Source: Phoenix dactylifera
Taxonomy: Eukaryota; Streptophyta; Magnoliopsida; Arecales; Arecaceae
Direction of reading: 5' to 3'
Length of the DNA: 64,000 nucleotides
Assembly (NCBI RefSeq): GCF_009389715.1
Contig: NC_052399.1
Location: forward strand, 27,599,146-27,663,145
Shown: one piece after another, positions 11,085 through 23,699 of the stretch
Position numbering within the stretch: the first letter of the stretch is position 1
Layout: each line of letters begins with the position of its first letter
The notes under the pieces: generated by a model
What the model was told of the DNA's origin: nothing
What the model saw: only the letters and a program-made list of their open reading frames with translations
The model's database searches: none
Made by a program: the position numbers and the translations under genes

Positions 11085-13648
11085 TCAATCCAAGTTCATG
11101 ATAAGGTCATTGAAGGCCTCTATGTGTTCCTTGGAAACGCATCTTGTCATCATACGAGCGCCCTCCAATGGCGCCGGCGACTTCAAAAGGATCAACGAGG
11201 CGATGAAGTCATTGTTCGTCAGGGGACCAGCGTACATCGGCGTACCCCATCCGTAATCCACCTCGGAGAATCCCAGCTTGGTCCAATCCGAGACATATAT
11301 CGTTTCATAGTTAAATGTCATGCTAAACGGATCCCCGTCGACATCTCCCTTTGCCCACGCTGAGACCTCGGCCGCCATCCTGTCCTTGGCATCTCTGATC
11401 AAATCCACCACCTCCACAAGCGATGACCGGACGACCTTCCCACTGGGCACCATCATTTTCACGGGAAAGATGCAGTTGCCGTAGTAACCCCTGTCAAGCT
11501 TCAAAATATGGCGAACGCTTGCGAAGAAACAGAGCCGGACGTCGACTTCGGGCGACAGTTTAAGAGCTTTGGTCCGGCACTGCCAGGCCTTGGCGGTCAG
11601 CACGTCGAAGGTGGAGCATCTTCGGCCGGTGTGCTCCATGAAGCTGTTCTTCAGCTGGTTGATGTAATCCAAGGGGAAGTCGACTGCAGAGTACTCTAAA
11701 GCCAGTTTGGGGAGGTCTGGAAGAGGCCCAGGCTTGATCTTTGGGTTGGGGAAGGCCTCTCGGTTCCAGACTGGCTTCACGGCGGGCTCTGGAAGCCCTC
11801 GGGCAATCTCTCCGACCGCGTTGATGAACTGCGCCGCTCCCAGTCCGTCGGCCGACGCGTGGTTGAACCTGAGACCCACCACGAATCCGCCGCATCTGAA
11901 TTCCGTGACCTGAGTCCACGAATTCACCGGTCAAGCGATGACAATCATGTGGCCTATATACATATACGTATGCATTACCCGAATATAAGATAGATAGGGG
12001 CTGTATCTTTGCGCGAAAGAAAGATTCATCTTCCTTCGAACGAACCCACCATTGGATCGTTGCAGTAGCTACTTTGAGATCCGTACAGATGATGAAAAAA
12101 ATTGGAGTGCTTTGAGATTTGTGTGGGTTGCAATCTAATGGTAAAAAGATCGATTGTTCTTTCGTACCAAAGGTCCAAAGATGACCCTTTCCTACCGTGG
12201 CGATCGGAGGACGGCACATATACGATGAGTTAGTGGGGCAGAATAGAGAGCAGCTCGGGCAGATATTACTTATGCTAGGACGGTGGTGAAAGCATAGTAT
12301 ATCTACCTCGAAGAAGATGCTGCAATGGTGATCGATTGTATTTAGCAGAGTGTTGACACGCACAGATGGTGTGTTTGGCACCCGCTGCATGACACGTGTG
12401 AGCTTGTGAGAGGCTCGTGGTATTATAGGTCATTTATATGTTCGAGAGGCGAATAGTGCAACAAACTCAGCCGCTTTCTTCATGGTACACCATTCACCAG
12501 AACTTCTATGGGAGAGTTTTGGGTTCACCTCTTCCCCCCTCCGTCTTTTTCTTTATGACTCTCATGGGAGCACTTATGGTTGTATCAACAAAAAAAAAAA
12601 AAAAAACATTCAAGACCATAAACTGGACCCGGCCCAAGCCGGGCACTGCGATAATGACTTGCAGGCGGTGGTCCACGGAAGGAAGTGCCATGTTTGTATC
12701 CAATGATGGACTCTACTTTGTTACGGTGGGAACAATGAACATGGGCATCTAATGTCATTTATGGTCATGCGATGGGAGTAGGAATGCATGGGACGCGGTT
12801 CGTTCTCCTATCTCTGCCCTTGGATTTAATTTTCTTCAAGGGTTGGCAGTTGTTTTTGTCGCCGTACGACGGGAGTTAGGTGACGGTAAAGTCCCGAAAA
12901 AATAACATTTCTCTTTTGCGTTTCTGTTGGGAAACGGGATGGTGACATTTTCCAATGCTGGAATCACGGTCGCAGTCTCCATCCTCGTCCGTCGGTGACT
13001 CGGGATGACACGGACGGGATAACTCAGCATCAAAATCGGGGATAAATTAAGGCTCTATCTTCTAAGCAAAGAATTCTGTATTTAATTTTGCAATCCAAGC
13101 TTAATCTAAAATCCACAAATCCTTCTCTAGTCTACATTGTTGAAATAAATTTAGAATAACACGGTCGATCAAGAACTGAAAAAAGAAGGAAGAAGGAAGA
13201 AGGAAGAAGGAAAAATCCAGAGTTAATTTATGTAATATACCTGAACCATCATGATGGTATCGGCTGGCTCGATTTCCAGTTTGGTGTAGGGCACCAGGTC
13301 TTCTTGGGGTATGAGCAAGGGGCGCTCAAGGTAATTGACGTCCTCCAGGCTGCAGTCGGCCGACGCGTCCACGAACCAGACCCCTTCGCCGGTGCACTCG
13401 ATCCGCGCCTCTACCCCCTCCGGTTCGACGATCCGGCCGGCCAGGGGGTAGTAGAGGACCAGCGCCTTGGCCATGGCTTCCCTTATCGACCTGGCCGGTT
13501 CGCGGCCGTGCTTGAACACGTGGAGCGACTCCACCAGGCCCCGGTGCGTCGGGTACCGGTCCAGCCACGAGAGCGGCAGCGTCCCGGACGGCGTCGGCTC
13601 GGCCGGCCGGACCGGCGATTCCGAAGACTTGGTGATGGTAAAGCCCAT
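11085..13648 (-). CDS. BAHD acyl-CoA-dependent acyltransferase (two exons)
   Basis: Exon 1 is 13648-13241 and exon 2 is 11909-11085, 410 residues in all. BAHD enzymes are soluble and transfer an acyl group from acyl-CoA to an alcohol or amine. The catalytic HxxxD motif reads HASAD (His153, Asp157) and the structural motif reads DYGWG at 354-358. The single intron has GT-AG ends, lies in phase 0 directly after a Gln codon, and matches the intron of the gene at 21152. I chose ATG 13648 because the reading upstream of it crosses the TATA box at 13729-13738. Length is slightly below the usual 430-460 residues. The protein resembles the monocot AT/PMT and 10-deacetylbaccatin acyltransferase-like group, but acceptor and donor cannot be read from sequence. 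No stops or frame breaks; probably functional. Confidence 0.9.
12030..12190. repeat. dispersed repeat, copy 2, in a BAHD intron
   Basis: Shares blocks such as CCACCATTGGATCG and GGAGTGCTTTGAGATTTG with 3990-4200. It lies inside the intron (11910-13240) of the minus-strand BAHD gene. Confidence 0.45.
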
Positions 13649-13728
13649 AGCGGTGGGAGGGAGAGTTCGGTCGATAGGTAAACGGTGGAAAGCTCTCCTT
13701 TTCTCTTCCCCAACGCCTACGGCCGGTG

Positions 13729-13738
13729 TATATATATA
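13729..13738 (-). promoter_or_regulatory. TATA box of the minus-strand BAHD gene
   Basis: A TATATATATA run on the minus strand lies about 80 bases upstream of the ATG at 13648, leaving a 5' UTR of about 50 bases if transcription starts 30 bases downstream. Confidence 0.6.
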
Positions 13739-15972
13739 ATAAAACTGGGGCCTTTTCTGGGTAAGTGGGTTTACAATACCATACCGAGTCACAGAAGGGG
13801 GTCACTTTTCTGGGTGCTTAATCTAAATCAACGGCAACAAGGGTAAGGGGCTGCCCGTGTTTTGTCGTCTTCTTTTGGGGCACAGCTGTCCGTGTTGTTT
13901 TCGAGTTTAAAATTCCAGGTTCGGTACGAGATGTAACGGCTACAATGGCTTCCAGCGATGGGGTTTGGTACGGGAAAACATGGCGGAGGAGTCGGCAACT
14001 TGGCATGGTGTAGTTTAATGAAATTATTGCCGACACCGGTGTCCCACCGAAGCCCGTGCATGTGCCTTGGAATATAATGCTAATGCTTTCTTCGAAGTTA
14101 GGGATTGCTTGATAAAAAGCCATGGTGTGACACATGTTTGAGCTTTTGAAAGTTTTATTTATAAAAATACTAATCAAGAGTTTAAGTTGTAAATTTCATG
14201 TGGACCATTTAGTGTGTTTTTTTTGAATAAATTCACTTGCAGCGATAATTGGCAGTCGTAGACATTCTGCTAGCTTTTTTTTTTCTCCTTAACGAAGTTC
14301 TACGTGGTTCTACTTTTATATGTATATATTTTTTTTGCTAAACCGGATACAGTTAAAAAAATCAAAAGATATCAAATCATAGAGCGCTCTGGATACCTCC
14401 CTTTCTCCAATCACATGGCACTCCTAGTTTTACTTTCTTTTAACATAAGATACTTGCATACTTGGCCAGAACATCTTTCCTTTTTAAAAAGATGATGTGA
14501 AATGCTTTTATATTAATTTTATTGCTGCTATTCAAGAATGCTGACAGGACAATAATTTGTTATTTTTGCTTCATCTTTTAAGATTGGATAGTATTTTTGG
14601 TTTGTCCTGCTATCATATATAATTAATAAATATGCTGGGATATATCAACCATCTAGTTGGCACCACTCCCATGAACTAGGAGAGATCTAAACTCAAATCA
14701 ACAGAGATGGTGGCATTTTAATCATATTTCTTACTAAACAATAACGATGATGATGCTATAGGTACAGATAGAAAAAGTATATATGTCCTATTTTGCATAC
14801 CTTGTATTACTTTTTTTACATTGACTCTTGGACTTATTCAAGAAACTATGGAAGGTCTCTCTCTCCCTCACTCTCTCACCCCCAATATTTTTTAAAAATT
14901 ACAAAATAAGTTTCTATATATTTAAAATTACAACAATTAAATTTTACATGATTATAGAAGCTCACTATATACTTAAGCAATAATCTACAAAGGCTTGGAT
15001 GAGTTCAAATTTTAGACATTCATTTATACATAATGCTGCATAAGAACCATTTTTTCTTATGAGTGCTGCATCGAAAAATGTTGGAAAGGGATGCATAATA
15101 AATTATCTATGGGTACAAGACCTTGTATGTCGGTGGCCTTCTCATTATAATTTTTGTCGGTTCAAGTGAAGCTTTAATACCTTTTCCATAGAAACTCTGG
15201 ATCAAGATGACACACCCTTACAATCGCTTGTAAGAGTTGATATTATCTGTGTATGAGAGTGATATATTATTATTCATTGTATATTAGAATGAGACAGGTA
15301 GATCCCCGTGTGCCACACAGAAATTAAACAGAAAGAGACCTATTCATATATTCCATAGAATAGGGCTCTTTCTGATATATTGATTAAAGGTGATTGTTCT
15401 ACTTAATTAGCTCGACGCGTCACTCTCCCTAAAGAAAGGATTGGGGGTGTCAAATGGACTCTTGTGCCCTTCTCTTGATGGGGAGAGATCACATGTACAA
15501 ATATGTGTTTTTAAAAAATTGAAATTATTTAGAAGCGAAGTTTTGTATGTAAATAAGAGTTTAACGAGAAAAAACACTTGTTATAAGATAGATATTTGTA
15601 CTGTTAACAAATTAATCTTTTTTTGAGAAAAAGATGAAGGATATTGGCCATACTTCAAGAAAAGATTAGGCGGTTCCAAGTCAAGGGCTTTACCAAAATA
15701 TCCAAAGTGAACTTAACATAAGGACTTGCAAAACAAAATACTCTTTGAGATATCAAAGGCAGCTCAAAAGTTAATCTTTTCAGTAATTTTCTATCAATTC
15801 TTTTTTCTCTTCTCCTTAATTTACTTGTTGGACATCAAGTTTGCCTGAGAAATGCTCAACATTCTAAACGCTTTTGGTATCTGCCCCTTTCTCGAGCAAA
15901 AACAAGGAGCGATGGCTCTGGTTGTGAGATTCCACGCTTGACTTCCGCTTAGACCCGTACCTTTTGATATTT

Positions 15973-16630
15973 TCAACTCCACATTGGTTTGAAAAGAGAA
16001 GATGGAATAACGTGCCCGGCGGCTAGTAAGTTGATTTCAAAGACCTTTTTATCCGCATTGAGTCATGGTATGCCACTAGGGTAGAAGTAATTATTAAGTG
16101 GACTAGGTTCATTATAATTTAAAGATCTAAGATGAATATAATTGTTTTATTATATGTAATGGCAATATATCCTGGAGCTAAGTTTGCGGTAGATCGGATC
16201 CATCTAATAACTTTTTCTACAATTTTAATGAAGAAAGGATTAGGTGGCTGGCCTATAAACAAGTTGCTAAGTCGACTGACTATTAAGTTGCCAAGTCTTC
16301 TCTTTTCAACTCCACATTGGTTTGAAAAGAGAAGAGGGAATAACGCGCCTGGCAGCTATTAAGTTGATATCAAAAGTTTTTTTATGCGTATCGAGTCAGG
16401 TAGAAGAAATTATTAAGTGAATCAGATTCATTAGAGATCTAAAATAAATATAATTTATATATATATATATAGAGCTAAGTTTGCGGTGGATTTGATCTAA
16501 CCTAATAATGTTTTCTACAATTTCAATGGAGATAAAAAGTAATTTTCACCGGCCTTTTCTTGGGTGGTTGGCCACTAAACAAGTTGGCAACTTCACACTA
16601 CGCAACTTGACTGGCCCTTTTATTTGGTGG
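15973..16630. repeat. 333-bp tandem duplication
   Basis: Two copies start at 15973 and 16306, each with TCAACTCCACATTGGTTTG. They share ordered landmarks such as AAGTTTGCGGT and TTTCTACAATTT. The copies differ by small indels, including a TA microsatellite in the second. Confidence 0.8.
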
Positions 16631-17780
16631 CAGCGACAGGAAAAATATTCGCTACCAGGCCATTAATTTCTCCATTTAATGTAAGGTTCCACGCATTGAG
16701 AACGCTTACGTGTTTGAAAAAAAAGGGGGAGTTGGGGTTGGGGAGTCACCTTCGCTTAGCTATGTAGTTGTCTTGATGAATTAAATTATCGTCACTGATG
16801 ATGTAGAACACGTGGTGCCACACCAACCATCTCATATTTTATTGGTGCAACGAGATCCCACTAATAATGATTGATCATCAAGAAAAATATTGCTCACTCT
16901 CTTGTAGAAGCAAAGATATACCAAATTTTGTCAAATGTAAAAGAAATACCTTGCGACTCATCAAATGACATCTTACCATATTTTTTCCATATAATTAGAC
17001 AAGTTGTATAAGAAACCACTAACCACTTTAAAGCTTTAATCTTATCAAAATCTTGTAAAGCTTTGGTCTTGATTGACTTGAAGCTTTTACATTCAACAGC
17101 TCGTGATATAGAAGCTTCTAATTGTTATCATATCACTAGATCACTGCCATTATCATATTAAACCTCCATATGCCTCCCATGTAGTTCATGACTCAAATCG
17201 ACTATATCTTTATAGCCACATTTTGGAGAAGTCAAATGAATCGTCTCCTTTCAAGCAAGATCTCAAGCAATTGAAAAAGAAAAAGCTGTGATCTTATTTT
17301 ATCAATAACAAATATCTAACTCAGAATATCTAAGCGCACTTCACCTTTTCTCTCTCTCAAGAAAGGTGATGAGGTGTCATACAATAACCTCTTGTGCATG
17401 GTTTGCTTCCGAGAGTACTATGCAGTATTTGATAATCGCTATCAAAAGATGGACGGCTATCAACAACGGCATGCTATATATGTATGGCCAAATTCTTTTT
17501 TGAGAATGCTATCAAGAACGTGGGAAAAGAAAGAAGAAAATCAAAGGGAATGGATGGTGAGAGGGGGTGACGATGGTTGGTGAAGTTGGTGCGCCAAGCA
17601 CTCTTGTTAAAGAAAACTAGATGGTCGTCGTGACAGGCGCACCACCGGACCCAATGCCTAGTTGCTTCATGCCCCACGTTGACTCATACACAAGCACTTC
17701 GTGCAATACACCAAACCATTCTCTTTGATCTCCACAATGTATTCGAAGGCTTTAAGGTTTAGTTTTCTCTACATGCATTT

Positions 17781-17905
17781 CGTTAATGGGACAGGTGGGA
17801 TTCCACATACTAAAGAAAATGTAATCCAGAGTTCTTCTCCGGTAGAACCGATGAAGCTGAAATAGGCTGTTAATGGGACCGGTGAGATTCCACATACCAA
17901 AGCAC
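17781..17905. repeat. 87-bp direct duplication
   Basis: GTTAATGGGACAGGTG with ATTCCACATACTAAAG recurs about 87 bases later as GTTAATGGGACCGGTG with ATTCCACATACCAAAG. No gene is associated. Confidence 0.6.
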
Positions 17906-19584
17906 GAAGAAAAGAACTGGAGACGTACAGTGAGCAACTTTGAAGAGAATTTTCTCTTTCTCAGATCTCTCATTATAAAACGAACGTTTGGCACTTTTTT
18001 TTTTAATAACAAAAGCGAATGACCACAATAAAAGTCAAATGCATAGAATCTAGTAAGCACCTAAAGGATGAAGAGTGAAGGAGAGAAATGGGAGACAACA
18101 AGACTAGAGCATGCTCAACTGGACCGACAGATGTTAAGAATGGGCGAATATTACCGCTCCTAAGAGAACAAAAGAATGGATGAATGACATGGAAGACGGA
18201 TGTTTCGAACAAATGGAGAATAAAAAAACGGACGGATGATGATAGAAGATAGACGCTAAAAATGGACGAACAAATGGTGAGAGACAGCGGAAGAAGTTAC
18301 TGGAGAGATAGAGGAGGGCGGTGACGGCCTCAAGGAGGCAGAAGAGCGGACCCGAGACTAAGAGGTTAGAAGGAGGGGATGAGAGATTGTAGAATTTTTA
18401 TTTTTTTAAAAAAAGTGGAAGTAAAAAATTTTCACTATTATTTTTTTCAAAAATAATAAAAATTATTTAAAAAATAAAGAATAGAAATTAAGTAATCAAA
18501 AATATTTTCTGTATCAAATTTTATGTTCTTATATAAAATATTAAAAATAGTTTTTTCTTTTCTAGGGAGGAGGAAATGTGACCCCCACTTAGGATATACT
18601 GAAAGCAAACCCAGCAGACTCGAGCCAAACATATTGACTAGCGAGAGAAAGTTGAAGAGCCAACTCTTTCCTTGTGGATATGGGAGGCGTCAATGTCTCT
18701 TTTTGTTTTCAGCCAGCTAATCACGGTGGAAGAGTCACACGCAATCCATAAATTTCTTTGCATCTATGATTCTCAGTGCTGATTTGACACCACACAAGCA
18801 GCAATTAAATAACGCCATGATACGAATGGAACCCAAACACAGTGGTATTGCCTCGGTAGGCAGATGCCAAACTTTCCCTTTGGCAGTGGAAGCCATTAGA
18901 CGGCAGCGACTGACGACCCGTTGCTGCGAGAGAACAAGGCAGCTGCAAAAGTGAGCTTTCACATTTCATTTGATGCCGTGATTAAACCTCCTCGATACAT
19001 CCAGTGTTCGTCGGATTCTCGATGTGGTCCAATATGCTTCGTATTTCTTTGACCACCAAGCATGCCATTTTTCTGAAAAAGAGAGGAATAATTAAGTAAC
19101 AGATTAAGTACACAAGGCTTTTAGAAAGCAAAATGTGACATGGTGCAAGTGAGAGACGTGAGAACAGTGGGTAAAAGGCATCATTCATTCCGGTTGAATG
19201 ATAAATTTACCACGCGAAGCTTTAATATTCATGCCCTTAATGGCTACTTTCGATCGAGTAAGGGGTGGGTAACCAGAATGGCTTGCCATAGTATAAGGCC
19301 GGCGAAGGGGTCCTCGGGTAATGAGGACCGGCCGAACCAAGGGAAAGGTGCGGACAATCGGATGTGATCCGCTGTGGTACATAGCATTCTCCGATAACCG
19401 TATGGACGTACCATCGGATCTTTGAGGAAGAGATCGAAAACCTCCAATGGTACTTTATAGAGATTTTGGAGCTACCAGAGGAGCGAGTGGAGGCGGCAAG
19501 GCATGCATGGGAGACAATGGCGATCGCCACTCAAAGTCTCAGACAGAGAGTCCCTGTTGAATAAATCATTCGGGATCTCATGAC

Positions 19585-20395
19585 TCCGAAAAAGTTGAAG
19601 TACGAGGTGGAGACTTTTCCGATGGTGGAGGACTACAACGTCTTCCAATTTCGATGTGAGGACGACCGGAACGGGGCTCTGGCAGGTGGACTGTGGGTAG
19701 TGGCCGGGCAACCACCGGCGATGGAACTATAGGCACCGGATTTCATCTCTAATGTGGACAAGGCAAAGAGGTTGGTGGTTTGGATCCGGCTACCCTGTCT
19801 CCTGCTGGAATACTAGAAGAAGAAATTGATCATAGAGATTGCAGCGATAACGAGCCAGCCTCCAGCTCTTGACAGCTTCACTAAGTAGTTTCGAAAGCTT
19901 GGCTATGCTTGAGTCAAGATTGAGATGAATGCTCTAGATCAGCTCAAACCGAGGATCTTAATCCGAGGGCGAGCTAGAGTGTTCTCGCAAAGCTTGGTCT
20001 ATGAGAATATTCCGGCTTTCTGCTATCAATGTGGCGGAATCGACCATAAAGATGAAGATCGTAGCAAGCCGCTGCCGGTGCCGATATTGAGGAAAAAAGG
20101 GCGAACAAAGTTTCCCTAGCTTCGATGATGGAGGAACGGAGGTGGTTACCCTGACGGAGGAAGGGCCGAGAACTAAAAGTAGGCTGATGTTCGGCCCGTG
20201 GTTGGCGACGGCCAAAATCCAGCAACCAAGAGCTTTCGGGAGTAGGTTGCACGTAAGGAAGACAGACGAGTAGTCTACCTCCGAGTCTACCTCAGGGCCG
20301 GTCTCGTCCCAGTCTGGACCGAGTTTCCTGAGGAATAGACAGAGTTCGCCGGATTCGCCATCTGATTCCGATGGATAGCAGAAGCTGCCCAAGGT
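19585..20395 (+). pseudogene. LINE (L1-type) ORF1 remnant: DUF4283 and CCHC knuckle
   Basis: Plant L1-like LINEs encode an ORF1 nucleic-acid-binding protein with a DUF4283 domain and a zinc knuckle. Here the + strand reads GGLWVVAGQPPAMEL, a stop, APDF, then KRLVVWIRLPCLLLEY and another stop, which is the DUF4283 signature. This is followed by CYQCGGIDHKDED (knuckle with its last Cys lost) near 20010-20060 and FGPWL near 20187, a motif typical just after the knuckle. Several in-frame stops make it non-functional. No reverse transcriptase follows, so it is a 5' fragment. Confidence 0.7.
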
Positions 20396-20399
20396 AGCT

Positions 20400-21040
20400 C
20401 GCTGCCACTTGCCAATGAAGATAATTCTAGTTCTTGAATAGGTGCATATTACTCCATTGGTAGAAAAGATCCCTAATTTTGGGCTTTTACTGTAATATAG
20501 GTACCTGCAAAATAGGAAGCTTGCCCAATATTACCATCTCCAGTACCCGCCCCGTATAATTTTTTTTGTTCCCTCGGTGATTGACAACTGCGGAATACAC
20601 AAGCGGTGCCTTCCCGCGATCCCTAGCAGCTCAATGGGCAACATAACATATATTAGTACAGAAACTGACAAACGGTTATTGCCAGATATTATAATTATAA
20701 GCAGCAGGATCGTCCTACCAAGAGAAACAACACATTTCACATTTACAATGGGGCACATATTATTTATGTACATCGTAATGATTCCCCAAGGGCTTATTTG
20801 CAGTAACGTGTCGCAAAACGATTAAAAAAAAAAAAGCTAACTACTGTACAGGTAGGTGGGCCTTTACGGGCCACACATTCACACTAACCAAAATATTGAC
20901 AAACGTAGGTGGAGAGAAGACCGCATGCTTAACGGAACAACAAAACATAAAATGAAGCTAGTATCCATTCTCTTCCCCCAAGATTTCACACTAGTGCCAA
21001 GGGAGTAAAGGAAGAGAGAGGAGAACACCTAAAGCAATCG
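20400..21040. other. upstream region of the plus-strand BAHD gene
   Basis: No gene seen. Contains an A-run at about 20825 and leads into the promoter at 21045. Confidence 0.4.
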
Positions 21041-21044
21041 GCCC

Positions 21045-21050
21045 TATAAA
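21045..21050 (+). promoter_or_regulatory. TATA box of the plus-strand BAHD gene
   Basis: TATAAA about 100 bases upstream of the ATG at 21152, in the context CCCTATAAATTC. Confidence 0.6.
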
Positions 21051-21151
21051 TTCTCCTCCTCCATCCCTGTTCCCCGTAACCCTTTTCCAAAGCAACTCAC
21101 AGATTTGCTTCGCAGAAACAACTAGCATACCTCACCACCCGTTTGATCACC

Positions 21152-23644
21152 ATGACCATCTCTGTGAACAGGCTCTCCCAGAACCTGGTAGTCCCCTCCG
21201 AGCCGACTCCCACCGGCATCCTCCGCCTCTCGTGGCTCGACCGATACCCGACGCAGCGAGCCCTCATCGAGTCACTGCATGTATTCAAGGAAGGGCACGA
21301 ACCGGCGACGGTCATCAAGCGGGCGCTGGCCAAGGCATTGGTCCCCTACTACCCTCTCGCCGGCCGGCTCGTGGTGTCGGACCGCGGGGAGCTCCAGGTT
21401 TCATGCACCGGTGATGGAGTCTGGTTCATGGAGGCATCGGCCAACTGCAGCCTCGAGGACGTGGATTATTTGGAACACCCTTTGATTATATCCAAGGATG
21501 AGCTCCTGCCTCATCCCCGGCCCAAGCTAGACCCATCTCAAGAAGAGGAATTGCTTTTGCTCGTTCAGGTACCTTCTTTTTTTGTCCCCCTTCTCCCTCT
21601 CTCTCTCTCTCTCTCTCTCACCAAATAGTTAAACAGAGTCTTTTTTTTTAAAAAAAAGTTTTCTGCCTGGTTTTGTTTCATTAACCGATGCAAATAGGTT
21701 ATCCCGATTCAGGACGAACGGAATTCCTTGAATTGAAACCAAGTTCTGTGACCTTCCCCCCTCCTGCTTTCCGCTTGCAATCAAGTGGGAAACCGAGACT
21801 TTGCAGCTTCAAGCGAGAATTCCCATGTCTTGAAGTCACTGGTGCAAACCATTAGATATATTTCTAGCTAGAGCTGTAGATCACCAGGCATATACGGATG
21901 GAAGAGTGTTCTCCAGCTAACAAAGTATTTTACTCAGATCGGTGCTGCCGACAAGCAGAAAAAGGCCAGTGTTCTGCCAACCACCCAGAGAAATAATTGA
22001 GTTGCACATGGGAAAGTACTCTTTTCAAAGCCACAAGCTGGCAGACCATTCTAGAGCTGTACCACCGCCACCCAGATCAATTGATCATTTCCGTGTCTCG
22101 ACGGATGGACGTCCAAGTTGGAGTCCTCCAAAGGGAGTGGTCCAATTCAATCACCCGTCGTTGACGATGGGTGATGTGATTTAAAGTAGATCCTGAAAAT
22201 GATGCGTGAATTATAATATATATCTTTTACTCGTTTTTGACAATCTATGTGCTTAATTAGGTTTTTGCCCTTTATGAAAAATCTACGTGCGAGCATCCGA
22301 GCGTCACCTTGGACGGCCTAGTAATCTAGAATGCCACTTTTTCCTCCTCCTCTTCTTTCTTACGTGTGATGGCTGCAATAAATTTATCAGTAGTCTACGG
22401 TAAACCTAGCCTAACTAATAATTTTCCATTCTTGAAAGACTTAAATTAAATTCAGACGGGTCGTGCTCCAAGATGTTATTATTATTATTATTTTTTTTGA
22501 AATAGATGATATATTTATAAAAAAATATTAAAATATGGTATATTTTGGAGCACACCATGCAGTTTATTATTTTTAATTTAAAAGAGTGAGTGGTTGATCA
22601 TGTCATGTACGATATTTTTAATTTAAAAAGTGCCTTCAGGGTGGTTGGTCATGTCATGTACGAGGCCAGTCTGCAGCCTCTGGGCTTCTAAGATGCTCTT
22701 AGTTTTTAAGAACTTTTTCTAGTAGCATGATGCAATATCCATACAATAAACTAACATTTCAGCCATTGCAAACAACTTCCAACTCAAATTTCCAATAAAT
22801 CCAGGTCACGGAGTTCATTTGCGGTGGATTCGTGGTCGGCCTCAGATTCAGTCATGCCATCGCGGACGGCCCGGGAGCAGCACAATTCGTCGCAGCGGTT
22901 GCAGACTTCTCCAAAGGCCTCGCGGGGCCAACCGTGGAGCCGGTTTGGAGCCGGGACGCCATCCCTGATCCCCCAAAATTGAAGTCGGCCCCTGAACTTT
23001 CCCCCTCCGACGTCCGCCTCCAGTATCTAGTAATGGATGTCTCCTTGGAGTACATCAACCATCTAAAGAACCAATTCATGGAGCAAACAGGTCAGAGATG
23101 CTCGGCTTTCGAAGTCCTAATCGCAAAGGCTTGGCAGAGCCGGACGCAGGCGATTAGGTTCGAGCCCGAGTCCAATGTCCATCTTTATTTCGCCATGAAT
23201 GCTCGCCCATTGCTGCACCAATTGCTGCCCTCCCAAGGGGGTTACTACGGGAATTGCTACTACATCATGAACGTCACCACTACAAGTGGGAAAATCTTGC
23301 AGTCCCCAATAATTGAGATCGTGAAGTTGATTAAAGATGCTAAGAAGAGGCTTCCTGTGGAATTTTCCAAGTGGGCTAAGGGAGAGCTAAAGGAGGACCC
23401 ATATAAGTTGACGACGGCCTATGATTCGTTGCTGGTTTCGGACTGGACCCACCTGGGGTTCTCCGAGGTGGACTATGGATGGGGATCGCCGGTGCATGTT
23501 GTCCCATTGACGAATTCTGATAGCATAGCTACTTGCATCCTTATCAAGCCATCCGCCACAAAGCACGGTGCCCGTTTGATGACGCAGTGTGTTTCGGAGG
23601 AACACTTGATGGCATTCCATGATGGAATGATGAACCTTGCCTAA
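21152..23644 (+). CDS. BAHD acyl-CoA-dependent acyltransferase (two exons)
   Basis: Exon 1 is 21152-21568 and exon 2 is 22805-23644, giving 418 residues. HxxxD is HAIAD (His156, Asp160) and the DFGWG-type motif is DYGWG at 362-366, so both signatures of a working BAHD enzyme are present. The 1.24-kb intron has GT-AG ends and sits after Gln139, exactly as in the gene on the other strand at 11085-13648. The N-terminal half ([27 protein letters not shown]) aligns closely with that gene, so the two are paralogues from local duplication. The start is the ATG at 21152, about 100 bases after a TATA box. The acyl donor and acceptor are not readable from sequence. The AT/PMT-like clade includes monolignol and arabinoxylan acyltransferases in grasses, so cell-wall acylation is one possibility (inference). 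Confidence 0.92.
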
Positions 23645-23699
23645 AACTTTTTTTTTTTTCATCATCATTATTGTTAGTTTTTTTTTCTTTTTCATTATT

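Larger units (their letters stand above)
13750..19584. other. intergenic DNA between the divergent BAHD genes
   Basis: No gene recognised over about 5.8 kb. It is AT-rich and contains a 333-bp tandem duplication (15973-16630) and an 87-bp one (17781-17905). Confidence 0.5.

Noticed and set aside
11560..12390. 276-codon minus-strand frame overlapping the BAHD exon
   Set aside because: It is mostly intron sequence plus an alternate frame of exon 2; the BAHD model explains the region.
13304..13805. Several frames opposite or out of phase with BAHD exon 1
   Set aside because: GC-rich coding exon shadows; no independent motif.
21942..22184. 80-codon frame inside the plus-strand BAHD intron
   Set aside because: Lies wholly within the GT-AG intron and matches no family.
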